A stretch of DNA of 64,000 nucleotides from NCBI GenBank assembly GCA_905221605.1, contig CAJNDS010000001.1:906525-970524 (forward strand), written 5' to 3'. Made by a program: the position numbers and the translations under genes. Positions 25,101 to 37,100 of the stretch are shown piece after piece. Each line of letters opens with the position of its first letter. The first letter of the stretch is position 1. Below the pieces are notes generated by a model. It did no database searches and was not told where the DNA came from. It worked only from the letters and a program-made list of their open reading frames with translations. Origin of the DNA: Symbiodinium natans. Taxonomy: Eukaryota; Sar; Dinophyceae; Suessiales; Symbiodiniaceae.

Positions 25101-28100
25101 GATTGACGCTGCGGAAAGGCCGACACTTCCTGCGATGCGTCTTCGCACATTCCGACCTGTTTCCGCATCGTCCACATGGAGCTCAATCGTGGAGCCGGCA
25201 AGACAGTGGATGGTCAAAGGCCGCCGCATGCTGGCGCTTCCGCAGCGACAAGACTCGACGAAGAATGGCGCAAAAGTGCGGAAATAAAGAATTTGGGAAC
25301 TGTAGGTACCCCCAATTCCCATGTATACCTCCTGAAAGGATCATATAGGGCACTGAACTGCCTTTCTCTGCGCGTGACTTGAGAAGACACAACCTCAAAA
25401 CCAGAAAGGATCAATAGAGGAACTGGCCCTAAACCATAAAGCCTAAACCCTAAAGCCTAAACCCTAAACTATATCCAAACACGCCGGACCCCATTCACTA
25501 ACAGGGTTTCCCCAGAGGGTCCATTTGTAGTACTATTTCGGAATAAGGTACCCAAAAACCTTACTAAATAGGGTTTTGGGGTACCTAATTCCACCATAGT
25601 ACTGCAAATGGAACCTCTGGTCTAGTTTCCAAAGCGCTATTTGATTTAGGTCTAGATATGGGGTCGACGTCCGTCAGGCCTACGTAGAACACCGCACCTA
25701 GCAGAGGAAGGCAGGTGAAGGAAGCCACCCCATTAGGGTTTAGGGTTTAGGGTTGAGAGGGTTTAGGGTTCAGGGGCGGTGTATCGTCAGCCCAACAACA
25801 GCGAAACTGCAGGGGCACATGGCTTTTGTAAGCGTTCGCGTCTTAGGCCTTTTCCAAAAATGCCGCCGGCGCAGCCCGCAGTGCGTTGGGAGATGGTTTT
25901 ATACGGCCATTGCAGGGTTGGCAGGCAGCGTTCAAGGCTATCCCAACCCCCGCAGTAACAATCTCGTCATTGTACGGTGTGTTGAAACAAGGGTCTATTC
26001 GAGGAAATAACATGGGATGGGATTCAAGCAACTATGTGAGAGGAGAGCCGACTACAAATATGTGAAACCCTAAACCCGACCAAGGTCATAGGTTGGGGGG
26101 GGGGGGGTGTGCGCGAAGCATGCGACACACTCCAAAACCCGCAAACCCTCAACCCCCTAAACTCTAGACCCTAAACCCTAAACCCTAAACCCTAAACCTT
26201 GCCCTAAACCCTAAACCCTAAACCCTAAACCCTAAACCCCTCGAAAGAACTCGAGACGAGATTCCCAGAGCTCTCCGCCCACATACATGCAGGCCCCTCG
26301 GCTCCAGATACGCCCTGGGCTTTTTCTGGGTGGTTCTATGTAGTGAATGAGGGAATGGGGTTTGGGGTTTAGGGTTTAGGGTTTAGGTACCCTATATCAT
26401 CCCTTAAAGTGTATACATATATATATATATATATATATATTGGCATTTTTCCCGCTAATACTAACAGTCCTTGATAGGGATTCTAGTATCCCCTATTATA
26501 CTCCCCATTAAGGACTGTTACTACAAGGGGGAACATCCCAAGGTGTGTGTATACATATATATATATATACACGTATGCATAGCGCCCGAATCCCCTCATT
26601 CCCTGCTAAGAACCCGGAGGTTTTCTGGATCTTAGGGTCGCGTGTGCAGGGTTGAAGGGTTTATAGAGGGTTTGGGGTTCAGGGATTAGGGGTTTAGGGA
26701 TGTGGGGGTGTTTGGGGTGTGCTCATGATCAGTTCTTGTTGTCGGATCTAAACTGAAGTTACCGTACTCTGGTCTGACAGTTTAGGATTCAAGGTTAGGG
26801 CAACAGCCCATATTATATAGATGAAAAGATACTCGGTTTATTCGTAACCGCGAATGTATGAATGCTCTGACGATGACTTTGGCGATCCGAGATTGAGTTT
26901 TCTGGTGGCTACGGGATGCTATACCCTAAACCCAAAACCCGACCAGGGGCCCCCTTTACCTTCTAGCGTGGGGTCATCCCCTCTATCTCGGAGGTTGCAG
27001 CCGATTATTCTGGTGCGGCTTCGGGTTTAGCGTTTCGGGGCTTTGGGAGTCGCAGGTACACAAAAGACCGGCCTAGGCAGCCCTTCTAAAGACGGCTACG
27101 GGCCATATGTTCAAGGGTTTAGGGTTTAGGGTGTAGGGTTTAGGGTTAAGGCTTTAGGGTTAGGGTTTAGGGTTTAGGGTTTAGGGTTTAGGGTTTAGGG
27201 TTTAGGGTTTAGGGTTTAGGGTTTAGGGTTTAGGGTTTAGGGTTTAGGGTTTAGGGTTTAGGGTTTAGGGTTTAGGGTTTAGGGTTTAGGGTTTAGGGTT
27301 TAGGGTTTGGGGTTTAGGGGGGTAGGGTTTAGGGTTTAGGGTTTAGGGTTTAGGGTTTAGGGTTTGGGGTTTGGGGTTGGGGTTTGGGGTTTGGGGTTTG
27401 GGGTTTAGCTCTGGAGGATCCCACGCCAAAAAGCCCGGAGCGACGCAAGCTTCATACACTTAGGGCTCAGGGTTCCTGATGCGAACCCCGCTTCGTCCTA
27501 AACCCTCAAAAAACCCTTTGAGGGTTTAGGGTTTAGGGTTTAGGGTTTAGGGTTTAGGGTTTAGGGTTTAGGGTTTAGGGTTTAGGGTTTAGGGTTTAGG
27601 GTTTAGGGTGACCGGACATTTAGACTCCTGAACCCTGAAACCGCCAAAAGATTTCCTCTTCAGCGTCCCTGGGCTTCATTGCCCGCCAGCGCCTTCTGTA
27701 ATTTTGGGGCCTGAACAGGGTTTTGGGTGTTTATTATCATATAGCCATAAAGTGACCCTAAGTTCCCTAAGTGAATAATATCAGAAAAAAAAGCCCGACC
27801 CCTACATTAGGGCAGCGGCTAGGCCGTGGCTTTTGAATTCAGGGGCCTGCCGTGGAGCTCCAACAAGATTCCAGACTGAATTGTTGGCCAGGCAGCTTTT
27901 TTACTGGTTCTTGGCGGGAATGAATGAGGGCCCTATATATATATATATATATATATACCCTTTAAGGGCTTTTTTTTAGGGTACTTCATTCCCTCATGAG
28001 GCTAAGAACCAGCCAGGCTTGCCTGGTAGCTCCGCTGCCCTTGATTGAACTTTGTTGCCACTTCCGGCAGGCATTGGCGGCCCATTTGCATTTGCCCAAG

Positions 28101-31100
28101 CCCCTAATTCCGCGACCCCCTCCCCCCTCCTCCCGTGAAGAAACACCACTTGCGGGGTACTAGGGGGTACTGGGGGTACTAGGGGGTACTAGGGGGTAGT
28201 AGGGGGTACTAAGTTGAAAAAAAATGGGATTGAGGGTTGAAGAAACACCCCTAGGACTCCCTTAGGGGTTTCGGGGTTTAGGGGGTATTAGGTGGAAAAT
28301 CCTAGGACCCCGAAACCCTAGACCCTAGACCCTAAACCCAAAACCCAAACTCTAGGACCCAGTTTTAAAACGGGAAAACACAAGAAGCCACCCGAGGCGC
28401 CCGAGGAGTGCGCTGTGTTCGAGTCGAACTCCAAAAGCTCCAGCTCGTCCGGTCGGTAGTCCTTGCATTTTGGCCGGGGGGGGGGGAGGGATGGAGTATC
28501 CCTAAACCCTAAACCCTGAACCGGGAACCCTGAACCCTGAACCCTGAACCCTGAACCCAGGGTTTAGGGTTTAGGGTTTAGGGCTTAGGGTTTAGGGTTT
28601 AGGGTTTAAGGTTTAGGCTTTAGGGTTTAGGGTTCAGGGCTTAGGGCTTATGGATTAGAAAGTCTCGAACTTCTGGATTAGAAAGTCTCGAACTTCCGAG
28701 TAAACCGGGCTACTGCCCCCGTACCACGTACTGCGGTTTGACGCTAAACCCTAAACCCTAAACCCTAAACCCGAAACCCTAAACCCAAAACCCTACTCTC
28801 CACCATGGAAAATCTTGAACCTGTATTATACCCCCCCCCCCCAATTTAGGCTTGGCTGCACTTAGCAGGGTAGCTATAAATTAAACTTTTAGCCGCTGCC
28901 TTATTCAGAAATCCAATAAACCCAAAAAGGCTAAGAATCTAAAGCTACAGTAAACATAGCCCTAAACCCTAAACCCTAAACCCTACACCCTAAACCCTAC
29001 ACCCTAAACCCTAAACCCCCTGGGGTGTCCGGGTTGTTGGCGTAGCTGTCCCCGAGGGCGTACTCTACGCGCGGGAAGTGGAAGCCCGAGAACCCGCCAC
29101 CTCCAGGGAAGGGGCTTGGCAGGGGTTGAGGGTTTAGAGGGTTTAGAGGGTTTATAGGGTTTAGAGGGTTCAGAGGGTTTATAGGGTTTAGAGGGTTTAG
29201 AGGGTTCAGAGGGTTTATAGGGTTTATAGGGTTTATAGGGTTTATAGGGTTTATAGGGCTTATGGGGTTTATAGGGTTTAGGGTTTAGGGTGTGGGGCTT
29301 AGGGTTAGGGTTTCGGATTTCGGGGGAAGAGGGTGTAGGGTTTGCGTGTTCAGGGGAGGAGCTAAGGCTTGGGGGCAAAGGGGTTTCCCCTACGAGTACA
29401 GCCCCCAAAACCCTAAACCCTAAACCCTGAACCCTAAACCCTAAACCCAAAACCGTCGAACTTGTTCTGGGGTCTAGGGTAAGGCTTGTCAAGTCCGGGG
29501 CAGGCGTTATGTTTAGGTTCAGGCTTTTGTGCATTTGTAGGGTTTAGGGTTAAACAGCACCCTAAACCCTAAACCCTAAACCCTAAACCCTAAACCCTAA
29601 ACCCTAAACCCTAAGCCCTAAGCCCTAAGCCCTAAGCCCTAAACCCTAAACCCAGCCTAAACCCTAAACCCCAAAACCCTAAACCCGAAACACTTAACCT
29701 TTAAGACGTCCCAAGTTCTCTCTGCCATGCCGCTCGCAGAGTTTCCAATCCATCGGTTCTTCGCGTTGGTGCAGTAGAACCTTGAGGTCTAGGGTTTCGA
29801 GTTTAGGGCGGTTTAGGGCTTGTTACCGCCCCATCCCCCACCCCCAAACACACAGAGGGTCTATGTAGGGTACAAACAGCCGGAATGGCTTGCGAGCACG
29901 CTGAGACTACAAACCCGAAAGCCCCTGACATGAAGACGAGTTATGGTGCCTAAACCCTAAACCCTAAACCCTAAACCCTAAACCCTAAACCCCAAACTGG
30001 ACGCCCCTGACATGAAGAGATATAGTGCCAGACCAGAGACTGTCAAACTTTGCCTGGCGCCGTCGCTGTGTAGAGGCTCAAATGGAAAATCCAGGAGTTT
30101 AGGGTTTAGGGTTTAGGGTTTAGGGTTTAGGGTTTTGGGTTTTGCGTTTTGGGGTTAGGGAAGCAATCTCAGTGAACAACCACAAAGAATGAAGACTTCA
30201 AAAGCCATGTGGAATGTTGATGTGCAACATGATGCCTTATGATATACGGGGACCCAACAAGGGAACTTATCTTAGAGAAGCCTAAACCCTAAACCCTAAA
30301 CCCTAAACCCTAAACCCTAAACCCTAAACCCTAAACCCTAAACCCTAAACCCTAAACCCTAAACCTTCTCCTCCATCACCTGACTGCGGCCCCGCCACCC
30401 TACGGCCGTGGCATCGGTGGGAACGATGCGGCTGGCCTGACTCAGGGGTTTTAGGGTTTAGGGTTTAGGGTTTAGGTGTACGGAAACGCAGGAGGAGGCT
30501 TCCAGAAGAACGGAAACTTCTTGGAGACGGATACCTCCACCAACAGCCGAAACCCTAAACCACAAAACCGCAAACCCTAAACCCCTAACCTCTATACTCC
30601 CTAAAACCCTAGAACCCTAACACCTAAGCCCTAACCCCGCTTCCCCTAAAACCTAAACCCGTTCACACAACAAAGAAAAAGACGCCTACCCTCAGGGTCC
30701 GTGTACCTACCCTCAGGGTTCGTGTACCTATGAATGATGAAGTATAGTGCTTAGGTTTAGGGGTTTAGGGTTTAGGGTAGCTCAGGGTACCAAAATAGTG
30801 TACGGCCTCCGAAAGCTACTATATAGGAACCCTGTAAGGCCCAAGCTTACCCCCGAAACTCTGGGGCCCTAAACCCATAATTAAACCCTAAACCCTGAAA
30901 CCTGAACCCGAAACTCTAGACCCTTAACCCTAAACCCTAACCCTAAACCCTAAACCCTAAACCCTAAACCCTAAACCCTAAACCCTAAACCCTAAACCCT
31001 AAACCCTAAACCCTAAACCAACATACGTCGCACCTGCGTCTCCACGCGGACACCTTCCTGACCACCACCAGCCTCGCAGGCGGGGCCATGTGAGGTTCGC

Positions 31101-34100
31101 TTAGGGTTTAGGGTTTAGGGTTTAGGGTTTAGGGTTTAGGGTTTTAGGGTTTGGGGTTTAGGAATTAGGGCTGAGGTTTAAGCTCTAGGGATATAGGGTT
31201 TACAGGGTCTAGGGTTTGAAGTTCATGGGTCTCGAGGGTTTAGGGTTTCAGCTTTTGCTTACGGTTTGGGGCATGTGGCGTTAGGGCGTATTGGTGTTTA
31301 GGATTTCGCGTAGCTAGCTCACCATAACCCAATTTTGGCTGCTCTTAGCAGGGTAGCTATAAATTTAATTTTTAGCTGCCTTGTCTCTTAACCCAATAAA
31401 CCCAAAAAGGCTAAAGATGTAAAGTTACAGTAAAGCACCACAAGGCCCAGGATTTTGCAGATTAGGGGTCCACGGTGTGGGATTTAGGTTTTTAGCGCAT
31501 TGAGGGTTCAGGGGTTTAGGGGTTAACCCCAAAAACCTAGACCCTAAACCCAACACCCGAAACCCCAAACCCTAAACCCTAAACCCTAAACCCTAAACCC
31601 TAAACCCTAAACCCTAAACTCTACGCTTGCACCCCTGGGCTCTGCGGAACTCATTGGCCCCTATCAAGGTTACCTTTATAGTATGTACTTGGCCCTTAAA
31701 GGGTTTAGGGTTTATAGGGTTTATAGGGTTTATAGGGTTTATAGGGTTTATAGGGTTTACAGGGTTTATAGGGTTTATAGGGTTTATAGGGTTTATAGGG
31801 TTTATAGGGCTTAGGGCTTAGGGCTTAGGGTTTAGGGTTTAGGGAGCTTTAGGGCCCAAGTATATACTATAAAGGTACATGGACCCTTAGGGACTTGATT
31901 CATTGCCCTTATGTAAAGGGTACATTTGGTGGTGTGCGCAGAATCATTGGCAGCAGCCCCGATAATGTACTTTAAAGGGTTTAGGGTTTAGGGTCTAGGG
32001 GCTTAGAGATCTTTGTTTGCAGGGTACACTCAGGGTACACTCAGCACTCGAGAAGTTCGATGGATGTCGAGCATTCCGCGCAGTTTTGCAAGTCGGAAAG
32101 CCCTTCGTTGCTGGTGCCAACCACGCCCTTGATGATGCGGTCGCACGCATTCATGTGGGCCTTCCCATGCACCTCTAAGTACATCGTAAACGACCCTAAA
32201 CCTTAAACCCTAAACCCTGAACCCTAAACCCCAACCCGAAACCCTAAACCCTAAACCCTAAACCCGAAACCCTAAACCCTAAACCCCAAGCCCCAAACCC
32301 TCAGCCCTAACCCACCACCCCGACACCGAATGCCTCGTAGTCGTTGAGGCGGTCGATGATGTGAACGAAGGCGGCCAGGTTAAAGTCGAAGAGGTTGTCC
32401 TCCTCCTCGAAATCTCTGAGGCTTAGGGTTTAGGGTTCAGGGTTTAAGGTTGAGAAGGGATCCTTAATCTTATTCCCCCTTTCTAACCCCTGTATACCTA
32501 AGTAGCCCCCCACATCACCCCGAAAAATAACCCCTAGGCCCCTTGTAAGGGTCCCTCCTTGAGTCCCTCCTCAGGACTGTGTAGCTTAGGGTGGGCTTTT
32601 AGGGGTTTGTTTCTGCTTTACCCTCAACCCATCTAACCCCAAACCCCGAAACCCTAAACCCTACAAAGAGGGGGGGGGGCGGGGGTGGGGGGGTAAAGGT
32701 AGAACTGTAGAACCCTAAACCCTAAACCCTAAACCCTAAACCCTAAACCCTAAACCCTAAACCCTAAACCCTAAACCCTAGGACCTAGGGCTTTTCCGGA
32801 TGTCTTGGGGCTGATGGGGATGGAGGCTGTGAGGGGTTCAGGGGGTTTGGGCTTCGGAGGTTGGGTTTTTTAGGGTTTTTGAGCTGCGAACCCTAACCCT
32901 AAACATAATCCTTAACCCTCAAGTTGTTGTTGGGCTTCTGGGATCTGGTGCGGCTTCTGGGATCTGGTGCGCCTAAACCCGAAACTCTTAACCCTAAACC
33001 CTAAACCTTTGAAACTTCAAGCCTTGCGTCTCAATTCCCAAGGTTTCCCTGGCCCCTTGGACCCCACGCCCTAAACCCTGAACCCTACAAACAAGCCCTA
33101 AAGCACAACTTCCAAGAATTCCACAACATCCCTAAATCCCGGACACCCCACCCCCAGAATGATTCTCAATCTTTCAAAGCCCCTTAAAGAGTCTTTTTGT
33201 ACCACCCGCAACCTAGCAACTATTCCGCATTCCCGCTGCATTGCAATCTGCACGGAGGCGTTTCTTAATCTACTGTTTGCTTAAGAACCCCAAAAGAAAA
33301 AATGATATTCCCTATAATACCCTTAAGAGGAAAAATGTTTTCAAATTCTTTGGGGGTTCCTAAGCAATTAGTAGTAATTTGGAGTAGGGTTAGCGGGGCA
33401 GAGTTTAACGTGGGCCCCAGAACTGCCAATCCCTACTCATCTGCTTGGCCCTCTACACTCCTGAACTTGTTGCAGTAAGTGAAAGATCCCGAAAAACCGT
33501 TGAGCCCTCACCCTAAACCCTAAACCCTAAACCCTAAACCCTAAACCCTAAACCCTAAACCCTAAACCCTAAACCCTAAACTCATTATTCTTAAGCCCCG
33601 TTCATCCGCCGAGTCGCCACGCCGTCTTCGAGGTAGTAGGCGCTGCCAGACACGTCGTAGGCGACGTTGCGGGACACCCGTGAGTTCGAAGTTCCATGAA
33701 CCTTTCTAGGGCTTAGGGTTTAGGGTTTAGGGTTTAGGGTTTAGGGTTTAGGGTACAAGGTTTAGGATTTAGGCTTCTTTCCTGGAGGCCCACCGTGAGC
33801 CACAACTATAGCCGGGGAGTCGTTCGAAACCATAATCCCTGGTGGGGCTTCTTGTTCTGTGATGGAACCCTAAACCCCCAACCCCAAACAACAAACCTTC
33901 AACCCTATTACCCCAAACCCGAAACCCGAAACCCGAAACCCCAAACCCGAAACCCTAAACCCCAATAAACCCCAAACCCGACACCCTAAACCCTAAAAGC
34001 ATGCTTCTTTCCTAAACAAGCTCCGAGATGAACTCAAAGGTTTTGGGTTTCTGGGTACGCCCTCATCAGCTTCCGACGACGGGACTTGGAGGCTGATGGT

Positions 34101-37100
34101 AACCCTAAACCCTAAACCCTGAGCCCTACCAAGTACTTAGAGGGGCGTTTATGTGGGTTCTAACTCACTTAAGGGTTTAGGGTTTAGGGCTCTGGGTTTA
34201 CAGCTTAAGGTTCAGGGTTTAGGGTTCAAGGTTGTTAAGTCCCCAGCTCCCAGCGTAGCCTTTGTTTCTCGAGAGCGGGTTTCGGCTCTTGCTACAGCAT
34301 GACGAAAAGCTTGTGGGGGACGACGGCAGGAACGAAAAGGTTTAGGGTGTAGGGTTTCGGGTTTAGGGTTTAGAGTGTAGGGTGTAGGGTGTAGGTGTGA
34401 ACTTTGCAGGTACGTCGACGAGCAAATGGGTGATCAAATATCAGGGCATACTCAGGCTGCAGCGTCGACTCTTCATACTCTAGACTGAGTAACCTAGGAC
34501 TACAAAGGGTGCCCGTTTTGGTTTCAGGGGCTCATGAGTGAACCCAAACCCTAAACAAAGGGAGTAAGGGCCTACTCTGGGTCCTAGCATGGTCTCCTGT
34601 CCTTGTGGCGGCTTCAAGCGGGCACAATCCGGCATGCTTTTGCGGGCGCGCAAAGATCGCACACCAGGGGTTCCAGGATTTAGGGGTGTAGGGTTGAGAG
34701 GGCCTAGGGTTTAGGGTTTAGAGTTCAGGGGGCCTGCAACTGTGGCTTTAACGGTAGTTATGGCAAGTGTTCGGACGCCGGGAATACCTTTGAACTTCAG
34801 CAAGCAAGACCTTTTTAGCAGTTGAGGGTGGGGTTCCTACACCCCTTGCCGTAAACCCTACACCCAAAACCTCAGCCTGTCCTTAACTTGCTGTTGGTTA
34901 GCAGGGAATGAGGGAATATGGCCCTATATGTATATATATATATATATCCTTTTAAGGGGATATATAGTGTACCTCATCCCCCCTTCCCAACTAACCAACT
35001 GTAAGTTAAGCCCTCAACCCTCCTAAAACCCTAAACACTAAAACCCTAACTTCAATTTGGTTTCGTATCCCTGAACCCGACAATCTTGTGGAGGACCACG
35101 GGGCTGGTTTTCAGAGAAACCCGAAACCCTACACCCTAAACCCCAAACCCCAAACGTCAAACCCCAAACCCTCAACCCTCAACCCTAAACCCTAAACCCT
35201 AACGTTGCTGCAACCATGCGCCCGTTTCCCTTGTCTTCATCCCTGACGCACAGGACTGCAGGGATGCCTGGCTTCCTGTCCCTGTGACAACACCTGCTCA
35301 GCAACCCCTGGATAGACCCAAAAACCCCCTCATCCCTCTAAACCCAAGACCCGAAAATTTCTGTGTAAACACTACAACCCTAAACCCTAGAAACCCTAGA
35401 AACCCTAGAAACCCTAGAAACCCTAGAAACCCTAGAAACCCTAGAAACCCTAGAAACCCTAGAAACCCTAGAAACCCTAAACCCTAAACCCTAAACTCAA
35501 CCCTAGCAAGCCTAACCAGAGTGGGGAGATCTTTCTTGCGTGCACGGAGCTGTGTAGGCTCGGAAGAAGCTGCGCTGGACGAGGCCTTAGACGGTTTCGG
35601 GTTTAGGGCTTTAAGGGTTTAGGGTTTTGGGGTTTAGAGTTTAGGGTTTAGGGTTTTGGGGTTTTGGGGTTTAGAGTTTAGGGTTTAGGGTTTAGGGTTT
35701 AGGGTTTGGGGTTTCGGGTATAGGGTGTAGGGTTTTGGGGGTCTAGGGTTTTAGGCTACCACCCTCCACCTGCCCCAGTCAACTGCCTGCTTATGTGGGC
35801 AGCAACCTGCGAACCCTACAACCCCAAACTGCGGGTGTTTAGGGGGTTTAGGGGGTTTAGGGTTTAGGGTTTAGGGTTTAGGGTTTAGGGTTTAGGGTTT
35901 AGGGTTTAGGGTTTAGGGTTTAGGGTTTAGGGTTTAGGGTTTAGGGTTTAGGGTTTAGGGTTTGGGATCGTACCATCTTTCCAAAAGGCTTCAATCTTGC
36001 AGGAACGGGAACAAAGCCCGAGGGCCCATACTTCAGAACCCTGACAAGAAGTTGAGGGACCACATCAAGGGACCATGTATCTACCGCCTGAACCCTGAGC
36101 CCTAAGCCCTAAGCCCTAAGCCCTTAGCCCTAAACCCTAAACCCTAAACCCTAAACCCTCTGAGTGTTTCTCTCCTTCAGGTAAAATTAAGGTCGTTGAA
36201 GCGCCAAAGCCCTGACTAGATTGCCCAGTCATCACCTCCACAGAAAGGTAGCCTAAACCCTAAACCCTAAACCCTAAACCCTGAACCCTAAACCCTAAAC
36301 CCTAAACTCCAAACCATTGTTGGCTAAGTCATGGGAGTACACGGACCCCATGGGTGGGCACCGTTGGGTTTGGGTACCCTCTAAGGGGATATAGGGGCCA
36401 TAATCGCCATTAGAGGCCTGACCCTCCCCCTCCTCTCCCTGTGGGCTATAGGGTTTAGGGTTTAGGGTTTAGGGTTTAGGGTTTAGAGTTTAGGGTTTGA
36501 AGTTTAGAGATGCTAGTATTTGTCGAGCTTAGGGTTTCGGGCTCTAGAGTTTCCCAAACCCCCGACCCAGGCGAGCTTTTGCCAGTATAGCTGCAGCTTT
36601 GGCGGGGGGCCGTAAAATAACCATTTATGGCCCTACCATAAAGTCCTACACCCTAAACCCTAAACCCTAAACCCTGAACCCTGAACCCTAAACCCTGAGC
36701 CCCCCCCCTCCCCTCAAACTGTCGACGAGCCACAATCCTCGAAGAAGGAATCGCCACTCACTTGCCCCATCATGTGAAGATGGAAGGGGTACCTGTCCCA
36801 AGGTTCCATAATAACACCCGCTACCCCCACCCAAGGCTTCCGAAGCTTCCCTAAGGTTTCCTGGGTACCTATCCCTCATGAACTCCCTTCCCTTAAAACC
36901 CCGATAGATCAATGCATGCTTAGGCGGGTTAGGGTTGAAGGGTTTAAGGGTTTTATTGTTGTGGGTTCAGGGTCAAGGGTTAGGGTTTAGGGTTCAGGGT
37001 TCAGGGTTTAGGTCCTATATGCATAGACATGATATACACAACCCTGTGCTTGTGCTTGTTGGGGATAAGGCCGCCCTTCAGATGTTGGCTTTGGGTCTTG

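Noticed and set aside
25843-26031. Further G8-chain exon (GVGIALNAACQPCNGRIK)
   Set aside because: Protein-like, but exons 22 and 23 join in phase without it and later motifs are found elsewhere.
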